NCBI GenBank assembly: GCA_041914785.1
Contig: JAYSCT010000005.1
Location: 1-64,000 of the forward strand
DNA: 64,000 nucleotides
Reading direction: 5' to 3'
DNA from: Pelomonas sp041914785
GTDB taxonomy: Bacteria; Pseudomonadota; Gammaproteobacteria; Burkholderiales; Burkholderiaceae_C
The notes under the pieces were generated by a model, which saw nothing but the letters and a program-made list of their open reading frames with translations, was not told the origin of the DNA and made no database searches. This document shows, piece by piece, positions 8,312 to 15,980 of this stretch. Position 1 is the stretch's first letter; every line of letters begins with the position of its first letter. Made by a program: the position numbers and the translations under genes.

Positions 8312-10075
8312 TCAGGCCGGCGGGGCGTCGCCGAAGCTGAAGTAGAACGTGGCGCCCTGTCCCGGCGCGCTGTCAGCCCACACGGTGCCGCCGTGGCGCT
8401 CGCAGATGCGCTGCACGATGGACAGACCGACGCCCGAGCCCTCGAAGCGGGCACCGTGCAGCCGTTGGAAGGGCTTGAACAGCTGCTGTGCCTTGTGCGC
8501 GTCGAAGCCCACGCCGTTGTCGCGCACGCAGAACAGCGGCCCGCCCTGCACTGCGCTGGCCATGCCCAGCCGAACCTGCGGTTGCGCGGCGCGGGCGCTG
8601 AACTTCAGCGCATTGCCGACCAGGTTGACCAGCACCTGTCGCACCAGCTTGCGGTCGGCGTGGACGGGATCCAGCGGTTCCACGACGACGGGCAGCGGCG
8701 CCTGCGCCGTGGCGGGCTGCAGCGAGGCGAGCACCTCGGCCGCCAGCGCGTTCATGTCCACGGGCTCGCGGTGCAGCGTGGCGTCGCTGGCGCGGGCCAG
8801 CGCCAGCAGCGCCTCCACCAGCTGCCCGGTGGTCTCGGCCTGCGTGGCGATGACCTGCAGGAACTTGATGGCCCGCTCGGACTCGTGGTTGGCGACGAAC
8901 TGCTGCGCCATGCGTGCGGCGCCCGCGATGCCGCCCAGCGGCCCGCGCAGGTCGTGCGACACGCTGCGGTTGAAGCTCTCCAGCCCGTCGATGACGGCGT
9001 GCAGCTCGGCCGTGCGCTGCAGCACGCGCTGCTCCAGCGACTCGTTGGCGACGCTGAGGTCCTGCGCGATGCGCTTGCGTTCTTCCACCTCGACCTGCAG
9101 CCGCTCGGCGGCACGCTTGATGGCCTGGTAGAGGCTGCCGTTCTCGTAGATGCGGCCGGCCTGCGCGGCGCAGATGCGCAGCAGGTGCTGGTCGTCGTCC
9201 GTGAACGCCGGCGCGCCCAGCTTGTCGGCCAGCAACACCCAGCCGTAGGTGCGCTGCAGCGACATGATGGGCGCGATCAGGCCGCTCTGCACGGGCGGCA
9301 GCCCGGCGGGCAGCGGCGCGGCGTCGGCCTGCACGAAGCGGCGGGGCTGGCCGTCGGCCAGTACCTGGCCGCACAGCCCGGCGTCGACGGCCAGCGGCTG
9401 CAGCGCCTGCGCCTGCTCCGGCGCCAGCCCCCAGCTGCTGAGGTGGCCGCGGGCGTCGCCGTCGCGGCCGCGCACGGCCAGCACCGCGTAGCGCGCGCCC
9501 AGCAGCTCGCGCGCGCCGCGGCACACGTTGTCCAGCAGCACGTGCGGGTCATGCTCGGACGCGAGCTGCAGGTTCAGCTCGGTCAGCGCCGACAGCCGCT
9601 GGTTGGCGGCCTCCAGCTCGATGACCTTGGCCGCCAGCTTGTCGGTCAGCAGGCGCAGGTGCTCGCGGTCGAACTGCTGGGCGTCGGCCACCGGCGCGAC
9701 GGGCGTGGCGCCGGCCAGCCGCTCCTCGATGACGCGCAGCAACTCCTCCGGCTCGGTGGGCTTGAGCAGCACGGTGGACACGCCGCAGGACAGCGCCAGC
9801 GTGCGCGCCTCGCGCTCCATGAAGGTGGCGGTGTAGAAGATGACCTCGGTATGCGCGATGTCCGGCTCGGCGCGCAGCTGGCGCACGAACTCGTAGCCGT
9901 CCATCGTGGGCATCAGGATGTCGCAGATGACCAGTGCCGGCCGGTGCTCGCGCACCTGCGCCAGCGCGACGTGGCCGTCCGCGGCCTCCAGCGGCTCGTG
10001 GCCCGCGTACTTCAGCAGCGTGACGACGAGGTCGCGGTTGGCAGCCTGGTCGTCGACGACGAGTACCTTGGGCAT
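8312..10075 (-). CDS. Receiver-GAF-histidine kinase hybrid
   Basis: A soluble 587-residue signalling protein. Order: receiver domain (phosphoacceptor D52 in LVICDILMP), a helical linker, a GAF domain at ~170-310 that would bind a small ligand, a coiled coil, HisKA with the phosphorylated histidine H374 in SVSHDLRGP, and a HATPase_c domain with N-box LVNLVGNALKFSA and G-boxes DNGVGF and GSGVGLSIV. A receiver at the N-terminus of a kinase suggests it is controlled by phosphotransfer from another kinase, most simply the one encoded at 10480-11958. No transmembrane helix is seen, so it is cytoplasmic. Confidence 0.88.
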   Translation of the reverse strand: MPKVLVVDDQAANRDLVVTLLKYAGHEPLEAADGHVALAQVREHRPALVICDILMPTMDGYEFVRQLRAEPDIAHTEVIFYTATFMEREARTLALSCGVSTVLLKPTEPEELLRVIEERLAGATPVAPVADAQQFDREHLRLLTDKLAAKVIELEAANQRLSALTELNLQLASEHDPHVLLDNVCRGARELLGARYAVLAVRGRDGDARGHLSSWGLAPEQAQALQPLAVDAGLCGQVLADGQPRRFVQADAAPLPAGLPPVQSGLIAPIMSLQRTYGWVLLADKLGAPAFTDDDQHLLRICAAQAGRIYENGSLYQAIKRAAERLQVEVEERKRIAQDLSVANESLEQRVLQRTAELHAVIDGLESFNRSVSHDLRGPLGGIAGAARMAQQFVANHESERAIKFLQVIATQAETTGQLVEALLALARASDATLHREPVDMNALAAEVLASLQPATAQAPLPVVVEPLDPVHADRKLVRQVLVNLVGNALKFSARAAQPQVRLGMASAVQGGPLFCVRDNGVGFDAHKAQQLFKPFQRLHGARFEGSGVGLSIVQRICERHGGTVWADSAPGQGATFYFSFGDAPPA

Positions 10076-10087
10076 GGCCGTGTGCCT

Positions 10088-10477
10088 TCAGTCCCCGGCG
10101 CGGCGCAGCGCCGGCGGCAGGAAGGCCTCGATCTGCGCGACGAAGTGCTCGGGCTCGATGGGCTTGGACAGGTAGCCGTCGAAGCCGGCGGTGATGACCT
10201 TCTGCCGGTCGTTGGGCATGGAGAACGCCGTCACCGCGACGATGACGACGCCCGCGCAGCCGGCGTCGGCGCGCAGGCGATCCAGCACCTGGTAGCCGTC
10301 CAGCAGCGGCATCTGCAGGTCGCAGACGATGAGGTCGGGCCGCTCGCGCAGCGCCGTCTCCATGCCCTGGGCGCCGTCGCGCGCTTCCAGCACCGCGTAG
10401 CCGCTGTAGCTCAGCAGGTAGCGCACCAGCTCCAGGTTGGCCGCGTTGTCTTCGATGACGAGGATGCGCGCCGGCAT
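10088..10477 (-). CDS. Single-domain response regulator (CheY-like)
   Basis: A 129-residue lone receiver with the acidic pocket near IEDN, phosphoacceptor D53 in VCDLQMP, switch residue T in AVTAFSMP and conserved lysine in LSKPIEP. It has no output domain, so it probably shuttles phosphoryl groups between the kinase upstream (2-base gap) and the hybrid kinase downstream (12-base gap), or binds a protein target. The AFSMPNDRQKVITAGFDGYLSKPI pattern is that of receivers found in phosphorelays. Confidence 0.9.
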   Translation of the reverse strand: MPARILVIEDNAANLELVRYLLSYSGYAVLEARDGAQGMETALRERPDLIVCDLQMPLLDGYQVLDRLRADAGCAGVVIVAVTAFSMPNDRQKVITAGFDGYLSKPIEPEHFVAQIEAFLPPALRRAGD

Positions 10478-10479
10478 GG

Positions 10480-11958
10480 TCAGGCGCCTCCCAGCAGCAG
10501 CGAGAAGCTGCTGCCTTTGCCGCTCTCGCTGGTGAACACGATCTTGCCGCCCAGCAGCTCGGCCAGCTTCTGGCTCAGGTGCAGGCCCAGGCCGGTGCCT
10601 TCCGGCGCGCCGGGGCGGGCCGCGTTGACGCGGCTGAAGGCGGCGAACAGCTTGTCGTGGTCGGCCGGCGGGATGCCGATGCCGGTGTCGTCGACGCGGA
10701 TCTCGGTGCGCTGCGGGCCGGAGCCGGGCAGCACGCGCAGCGTCAGGCTCACGCGGCCCTGCTCGGTGAACTTGATCGCGTTGCCGGCCAGGTTGAAGAC
10801 GATCTGGCTCAGCGCGCGGCGGTCGGTGTGCAGCACGACGGGCGCGTCGGGCGCGTGCACGTCGAACGCCAGCCCCTTGCCCAGCGCCTGCGGCCGCAGC
10901 GCGGCGGCGACCTCGTCGACGACGGCCCGGCGGTCCACCGCCTCGAAGGCCAGCTGCACCTTGCCGGCCTCGATCTTGGACACATCCAGCAGGTCGTTGA
11001 TGAGGGCCAGCAGGTGGCGCGCGCTGGACTGCACGGTGCGCAGCTGCTTCTGCTGTTCGTCGTTCAGCGGCCCGGGCAGCTTCATCAGCAGCGTGCCGGT
11101 GAAGCCGATGATGGCGTTCAGCGGCGTGCGCAGCTCGTGGCTCATGCCGGCGAGGAAGTTGTCCTTGGCGCGGTTGGCATTGGCCAGCTCCTGGTTCTTC
11201 TCCTGCAGCGCCTTCTCGAAGCGCTTGCGCTCGCTGGCGTCGCGGATGGCGCTCATGACGAACGAGCTCTCCTCGGTGCGCAGCGGGCTCAGGCTGATCT
11301 CGATGGGGAACTCGCTGCGGTCCTTGCGCAGGCCGGCCAGGTCCAGCCCCGAGCCCATCGCGCGCTTGCGTGGCTGCAGGAAGTAGTTGGAGCGGTGGCC
11401 CACGTGGGCGTGCCGGTAGCGCTCGGGCAGCAGCGTCTCCACCGAGCGGCCGCGCAGCTCGCCGGCGTCGTAGCCGAACAGCCGCTCGGCCTGGCTGTTG
11501 GCGATGACGATGTGGCCGGTGGCGTTGGCCATGACGATGCCGTCGGGCATGGACTCCAGCAGGTCGCGAAAGCGCGCCTCCATCAGCTTGGCGTCGCGCA
11601 GCACCTTGATGTGCGTCACGTCCTTCTCGGCCGCGAGAACAAGCGTCGCGCCGTCGGCCGCGTGCACGCGGCGCGTCGACACGTCGACATACAACAGCGA
11701 GCCGTCCTTGCGCCGGCGCACCGACTCGTAGGTGCCGCCGCCCTCGGCCAGCGCCTCGGCCAGGCGCTGGGCCTGCTCGTCGATGCGGTCGGCGGGGATG
11801 ACCAGCTCGCTCAGCAGGCGGTCCTGCGCCTCGCTCAGGTCGTAACCGAAGACGGTGCCGGCCCCGCCGCTCCAGTGCACCACGCGGCCCTGCGGCGTCA
11901 GCAGGATCAGCGCGTCCGGAGACTCGCGGGCCATCAGGGCGAGCGCTTCGTCTTGCAT
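10480..11958 (-). CDS. PAS-PAS histidine kinase
   Basis: A 492-residue cytoplasmic sensor kinase: PAS domain 1 (residues ~5-120), PAS domain 2 (~125-245), HisKA with H274 in MSHELRTPLN, and HATPase_c with N-box FNLAGNAIKFTE, DTGIGIP and GTGLGLHLS. It heads a three-gene set (10480-11958, 10088-10477, 8312-10075) with gaps of 2 and 12 bases. The set diverges from the DUF1521 effector candidate at 12173, sharing the 11959-12172 region, so a regulatory link to secretion is possible but unproved. Confidence 0.9.
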   Translation of the reverse strand: MQDEALALMARESPDALILLTPQGRVVHWSGGAGTVFGYDLSEAQDRLLSELVIPADRIDEQAQRLAEALAEGGGTYESVRRRKDGSLLYVDVSTRRVHAADGATLVLAAEKDVTHIKVLRDAKLMEARFRDLLESMPDGIVMANATGHIVIANSQAERLFGYDAGELRGRSVETLLPERYRHAHVGHRSNYFLQPRKRAMGSGLDLAGLRKDRSEFPIEISLSPLRTEESSFVMSAIRDASERKRFEKALQEKNQELANANRAKDNFLAGMSHELRTPLNAIIGFTGTLLMKLPGPLNDEQQKQLRTVQSSARHLLALINDLLDVSKIEAGKVQLAFEAVDRRAVVDEVAAALRPQALGKGLAFDVHAPDAPVVLHTDRRALSQIVFNLAGNAIKFTEQGRVSLTLRVLPGSGPQRTEIRVDDTGIGIPPADHDKLFAAFSRVNAARPGAPEGTGLGLHLSQKLAELLGGKIVFTSESGKGSSFSLLLGGA

Positions 11959-12055
11959 GCGCGCGATCCTCCCTCGGTCCGCCGGTTAGGACCATTAAAG
12001 CAGGTGTGGGCGTGCTTGGCTATCCGGCCCGGAGCGCGCCATTTCATCCGCCCCG

Positions 12056-12133
12056 TTGCGGCGGACCCTAGCTGCGGCCGCCCCGAATTGCGGGCGGCCG
12101 CAGCTGGCGCGCGTCGGCGCTTGCGCGTGCAAT
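12056..12133 (+). promoter_or_regulatory. Proposed T3SS-cargo promoter, copy 1
   Basis: Arms TTGCGGCGGACCCTA (12056-12070) and TGCGGGCGGCCGCAG (12089-12103) are an imperfect inverted repeat separated by 18 bases. TGCAAT (12128-12133) follows 25 bases after the last arm base and could be a -10 hexamer. The start codon of the DUF1521 gene is 40 bases further on. Overlapping the element is a perfect 14-base palindrome with an 8-base loop (12070-12083 with 12092-12105). The same layout recurs at 29607-29684 and 48502-48579, and as a half-site at 50203. Confidence 0.6.
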
Positions 12134-12172
12134 GACCGGGCGACTGAAGAAGACATCTCAGAGGAGCTTTCC

Positions 12173-12943
12173 ATGACCACGATCCAGGCGACGAGCACCG
12201 CCTCGTTCAACGCGACGGCCGCCGTCGACACGACCAACCCGACCCACGCCAGCACGCAGATGAGCGGCGGCAAGGCGGTGTTCGAGAACGACAACTACCG
12301 CATCACCGCGGGCGACGACAACAACGTCAACATCTTCAACAAGAAGACCGGCGAGACCACCAACATCTGGGGCGACCCGCACGTCTCCATCGACGGCAAG
12401 CACGCCTTCGACTTCTGGGGCACCACCACCTTCAAGCTGGAGGACGGCACCAAGGTCACCATCGAGACGGTGGACGCCGGCAACAACATGACGCTGGCCA
12501 GCAAGGTCAACATCACCAACGGTGACTACGGCGTGCAGATCAGCGGCGTGGACACCCGCACCGTCGGTGACCTGAAGATCAACGAGGCCGCCGGCTACGG
12601 CGAGGTGCTGGACTGGACGCACGACGACGGCAACGTGCTGCAGGAGAACCCGGCCGGCGCCGGCTACCTGGGCGTGGACGCCAACGGCAACATCCAGAAG
12701 GTCGACCAGTCCTACATCAACAAGACCGACCTCAAGCTCAACCCGGGCCTGGACGCGGCCACCCAGGCGCGCGCTGGCGACTTCGCGCGCGACCTGATCG
12801 GCATGTTCAGCAGCCTGCTGTCGGTGTCGTTCAGCGGCGCCTTCCTGAGCGCGCTGGCCTCGGTGGGCAACAACGAGGCCCGCGAGCCGCAGACGCGTGA
12901 CGCGCACCGCTTCTCGCTGACGGTGTTCCGCTTCCAGTTCTGA
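12173..12943 (+). CDS. DUF1521 (NopE1-like) protein, candidate T3SS effector
   Basis: A 256-residue protein built around a DUF1521 domain (residues ~35-175). In the Bradyrhizobium T3SS effector NopE1 this domain cleaves itself in the presence of calcium between D and P of a GDPHVD motif. Here the matching site is WGDPHVSIDG, GDPH at 67-70, followed by the family pattern FDFWGTTTFKLEDGTKVTIET. The N-terminus (MTTIQATSTASFNATAAVDT) is Ser/Thr-rich and lacks a Sec signal, as in T3SS substrates. The last 70 residues hold a hydrophobic stretch (LIGMFSSLLSVSFSGAFLSAL). GAGGAG lies 8 bases before the ATG. A strong terminator follows. Secretion and cleavage are inferred from the family, not shown. 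Confidence 0.82.
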   Translation: MTTIQATSTASFNATAAVDTTNPTHASTQMSGGKAVFENDNYRITAGDDNNVNIFNKKTGETTNIWGDPHVSIDGKHAFDFWGTTTFKLEDGTKVTIETVDAGNNMTLASKVNITNGDYGVQISGVDTRTVGDLKINEAAGYGEVLDWTHDDGNVLQENPAGAGYLGVDANGNIQKVDQSYINKTDLKLNPGLDAATQARAGDFARDLIGMFSSLLSVSFSGAFLSALASVGNNEAREPQTRDAHRFSLTVFRFQF

Positions 12944-12951
12944 CCTTCCTG

Positions 12952-13002
12952 CCACGGGGCCGCGGCCGGTGCCACCGCACCGGTTGCCGGCCCCGTGGTT
13001 TT
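12952..13002 (+). terminator. Rho-independent terminator
   Basis: CCACGGGGCC (12952-12961) pairs with GGCCCCGTGG (12989-12998), with further pairing inside the loop, followed by TTTT. It lies 9 bases after the DUF1521 stop and separates that gene from the LysM gene at 13029. Confidence 0.8.
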
Positions 13003-13028
13003 CCTGCCCCTGCCGCAAGGAGCTCCCC

Positions 13029-14687
13029 ATGCCCCAAGCCCTGGAGGCCGCCGGTTGGCGGCCCACCCCTCCCGCGCCGTCCACCCCTGATGTCGTCTAT
13101 GCCCAACGTGGTGACCGCCTGGCCGATGTGGCGCAACGCCACGGTGTCGACGAGGCCGCGCTGCGCGAGGCCAACCCGGGCCTGGCCCAGGCCCAGTCGC
13201 TGCCGGCCGGCCAGCCCGTCGCGCTGCCGCCGGCGGTGGCGCACGCCCTGACGGGTGTCGCCGGTGCCGCCGGGCGCGAAGGCCTGGTGCAGGCGCTGCA
13301 GCAGCGCGCCTACGAGGCCGGCCGCGCGGCGCCGCAGCAGGCGTTCGACGCCAACGTGCTGCGCGCGACGAAGACGGACTACGAGGCGGGCGCGCTGAAC
13401 CACGAGTACGGCGGTCCCGGCCGCAGCAACGCGCGCGGCCAAGGCATGATCTACACGGCGCCCGACGCCGCCGGCCTGCTGCGCGAGAACGCGGTCTACG
13501 CCGCGCCGGGCGACCACCCGCTGAAGAACAAGAGCGTCGTCGAGCTGCGTTACACGGCGACGCCGGATGCGCAGGGCTGCGGCGGCGTGGCCGACATGGC
13601 CGAGGGTGCGCGCGCCGCCCGGCTGCCGGCCGCGGCGCTGGTGCAGCCCAAGGGGGGCGACCACCCCAGCTGGCTGCACCAGCTCACCGGCGAGCATCCC
13701 TACACGCTGCCGCAGCAGGCCGGCAAGGGCGCGTCGGACAACGGCGCCAGCGGGCTGCGCGCGCCGGCGGCCGTCGGTGGCGAGCAGATCGACATCGTCA
13801 GCCGCAACACCCGGCCCGACCAGGTCACGCCGCTGTCGGTCACGCGCCATGGCCCCGACGGCGCGGTGGTGGCCAAGGTGCCGGCCGCCGGCGTCGTCCA
13901 GCCCATGCCGGCCGATGCACGCACCTACCGGGACGGCTTGCTGGACAAGCAGGCGGGCGTGCGCCCGCCCGTCGTGCGCAACACGGCGAACGATGCACGC
14001 AGCTTTGCGCCCGCGGATGCCCCGGGTCGCCCGCTGTCGGCCGCCAACGAGGGCCTGGAAGGCCGCGCCGACACGCGGCTGGACCGCGCCCGCCAGGCGC
14101 TGACGGGCGCCCGCGAAGGCTATCCGCGCGCACCGTCGACGCGCTATGGCGCGGTGGGCGGTGCCGCGGCCACGCTGGTGGACGCCGGCGTGCGCGCGGC
14201 CCGCGGCGAGTCGGTGAATGCCGGCCAGGTGGCGCAGGACGCCGGCAAGAGCGCCGTGCTCGGCGGCGCGGCCGCCAAGGGCTTTGACGTGCTGGCCCGC
14301 CACACCAGCGTCATCAAGGCCGGCGGCGCCGTGGGCGCCCTCGTGCAGGGCGGCGTCAGCGGCTACACCAACGTGCAGGCGTACCGCGCCGGCCAGATCA
14401 GCGGCACGCGCGCCGTGGCCAACACGGTGGTGGACACGGGCACCGCCTTCGCCGCCGGCGCCGCCGGTGCCGGTGTGGGCGCGGCGGTCGGGTCGGTCGT
14501 GCCGGTGGCCGGCACCGCGGTGGGCGCGGTGGTGGGATTCGGCGTGGGCGTGGGCGCGCATTACGCCATCGGCGCCCTCGACAAGGCCACGGGCTTCACC
14601 AGCAGCCTCAAGGACGGGCTCACCAGCGGGCTGGACGCCGTCGGCAACGGCGCGGCCAAGGCCTGGAACGCCATCAAGCTTTGGTAA
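13029..14687 (+). CDS. LysM-like protein with RES-like segment and Gly/Ala-rich tail, possible toxin/effector
   Basis: A 552-residue protein of unknown function. Residues ~22-68 form a LysM-like module (VVYAQRGDRLADVAQRHGVD). Residues ~108-175 resemble the start of a RES domain, the fold of NAD-degrading or ADP-ribosylating toxins: an arginine in NVLRATKTD, a GGPGR turn, MIYTAPDAAGLLREN with the spaced Tyr and Glu. I regard that as tentative because no third catalytic residue is secure. The C-terminal ~90 residues are Gly/Ala/Val-rich and could insert in membranes (GVGAAVGSVVPVAGTAVGAV). No signal peptide is present. AAGGAG precedes the ATG. Its position beside the DUF1521 gene suggests T3SS or antibacterial cargo. 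Confidence 0.6.
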   Translation: MPQALEAAGWRPTPPAPSTPDVVYAQRGDRLADVAQRHGVDEAALREANPGLAQAQSLPAGQPVALPPAVAHALTGVAGAAGREGLVQALQQRAYEAGRAAPQQAFDANVLRATKTDYEAGALNHEYGGPGRSNARGQGMIYTAPDAAGLLRENAVYAAPGDHPLKNKSVVELRYTATPDAQGCGGVADMAEGARAARLPAAALVQPKGGDHPSWLHQLTGEHPYTLPQQAGKGASDNGASGLRAPAAVGGEQIDIVSRNTRPDQVTPLSVTRHGPDGAVVAKVPAAGVVQPMPADARTYRDGLLDKQAGVRPPVVRNTANDARSFAPADAPGRPLSAANEGLEGRADTRLDRARQALTGAREGYPRAPSTRYGAVGGAAATLVDAGVRAARGESVNAGQVAQDAGKSAVLGGAAAKGFDVLARHTSVIKAGGAVGALVQGGVSGYTNVQAYRAGQISGTRAVANTVVDTGTAFAAGAAGAGVGAAVGSVVPVAGTAVGAVVGFGVGVGAHYAIGALDKATGFTSSLKDGLTSGLDAVGNGAAKAWNAIKLW

Positions 14688-14698
14688 GGTCGGCGGCG

Positions 14699-15238
14699 AT
14701 GGCCGCCTTCGATCTGCAGACCTTGCCGCCGGAACTGCAAGCCGCCCTGGCGCAGGCCTGGCCGGGCTGCCCCGAGGCCCAGCGCCGCGCGGTGCTCGCG
14801 CCGCACGCGCTGGGCGGCGCGCCCGTCTGGCCCGACAACCTGTGGCCGTGGCAGCCGTCGCGGCGCTGGTGGCGGCCGGGGGTGGCGCGGGAGTGCCGCG
14901 CCGGTGAGGCGCTGTTCTTCACCGCGCCGGTGAGCGATGTGCGCGGCGCGGCCCATGCGCCACGGCTGTTCGACCCCGCGCAGCCGTTCTTTGAGACGCC
15001 GTGGACGCGGGCCGAGGTGCTGCTGCGCAGCCCGGCGCCCGACGCCTTCGGCGACGCGGACTTCTGGGTGCTCACGCAGCGGCTGTGCGGCGGCGACGTG
15101 TCGGCGGCCACCCGCCTGGCGCACGAATGGGCCGCCGGCATGCGCGCGGACGCCGCGCTGCAGGGCGCGCGCCGCCAGCGCTGGCTGGGTGACGCGCTGT
15201 GGCGGCTGGAGGCCTCGGCCAAGGGCGATTTCCTCTGA
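14699..15238 (+). CDS. Hypothetical protein, possible partner of the upstream gene
   Basis: A 179-residue Trp- and Ala-rich soluble protein that I do not recognise. It starts 12 bases after the stop of the LysM/RES-like gene and runs the same way; a TTG at 14681 would even overlap that stop. Notable patches are PVWPDNLWPWQPSRRWWRPG and FFETPWTRAEVLL. Tight coupling to a toxin-like gene would fit an immunity protein or dedicated chaperone, but nothing in the sequence proves either. It converges on the next gene with a 16-base gap. Confidence 0.6.
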   Translation: MAAFDLQTLPPELQAALAQAWPGCPEAQRRAVLAPHALGGAPVWPDNLWPWQPSRRWWRPGVARECRAGEALFFTAPVSDVRGAAHAPRLFDPAQPFFETPWTRAEVLLRSPAPDAFGDADFWVLTQRLCGGDVSAATRLAHEWAAGMRADAALQGARRQRWLGDALWRLEASAKGDFL

Positions 15239-15254
15239 GACCTGAAGGCCCGGC

Positions 15255-15971
15255 TCAGCGCACCACCAGCCCCTGCGGCCCGATCTGGATGCGCTCCACC
15301 GCCAGGCCCACGCCGGCCTCCAGGTTGGCCTTCGCGGTATTGCGGAAGTTGACTTCCTCGTTGGGGCTGGGCTTCTGGTTCAGGTGCTCGCGGTAGACCA
15401 CCATGAAGGTGCCCACCATGGCCAGTTGCTCGAACATCGTGCGCTTGGTGGCGGCGCTGGCCTGCGTGAACGCGGCGTTGCGCGCGAGCAGCCCCTGCAT
15501 CTGCAGCACCAGCGACTTGAAGTGCTCGTCCGGCACCGGCTGCTGCATGAAGGCCGAGTAGTTGCCGGCGATGAAGGCGGCCACGCCGGCGGCCACGTCG
15601 TTGGGCGTCAGGCCCAGCTGCGTCTCCAGCTTCTGCCAGAACACGAACGATTCCTCGAACGCCTTGGTCATGGCCGTGCGGTGCGCAGCCGGGAAGCGCT
15701 GGGCCAGCTCGGTGGCCGACTGGTGCAGCTGCGCCGGGCCGCTGGCGACGATGGGCGCGTTGAACGCGCCCAGGCCGCTGACGCCGGAGGTGATCACCGG
15801 CGCGGGCGTGAAGGCGGGCGCGGGGGCAGCAGCCGGCGCGGCACTCGTCGGCGGCTTGCCCAGCATGCCGCGCATCTGCTCGGCGAGGCTGACGGAGGGC
15901 GCCACCTGGGCGCTGGCGCCCAGCGCGGCGCAGGCGAGGGCGGTGAGGGCGAGGATCTTGCGGAGGGGCAA
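15255..15971 (-). CDS. Exported protein of the FEQLAMVG family (copy A)
   Basis: A 238-residue exported protein with a signal peptide (MPLRKILALTALACAALGASAQ). A Pro/Ala-rich linker leads to a helical C-terminal domain with AAFIAGNYSAFM, MFEQLAMVGTFMVVYREHL and NFRNTAKANLEAGVG. The same motifs occur in the 26622-27380 protein and, more weakly, in the T3SS-linked 29608-30300 protein, so I treat them as one family (it may correspond to Pfam DUF6683, which I could not check). Function unknown. It is the last gene of the long minus-strand array of exported proteins. Confidence 0.75.
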   Translation of the reverse strand: MPLRKILALTALACAALGASAQVAPSVSLAEQMRGMLGKPPTSAAPAAAPAPAFTPAPVITSGVSGLGAFNAPIVASGPAQLHQSATELAQRFPAAHRTAMTKAFEESFVFWQKLETQLGLTPNDVAAGVAAFIAGNYSAFMQQPVPDEHFKSLVLQMQGLLARNAAFTQASAATKRTMFEQLAMVGTFMVVYREHLNQKPSPNEEVNFRNTAKANLEAGVGLAVERIQIGPQGLVVR

Positions 15972-15980
15972 TTCAAACTC

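Noticed and set aside
7922..11386. A 1,154-codon plus-strand frame opposite the signalling genes
   Set aside because: It is a GC-driven shadow of three well-conserved minus-strand signalling genes.
12070..12105. Perfect 14-base palindrome as a transcription terminator
   Set aside because: It lies between divergent genes, has no T-run and forms part of the recurring promoter element, so an operator fits better.
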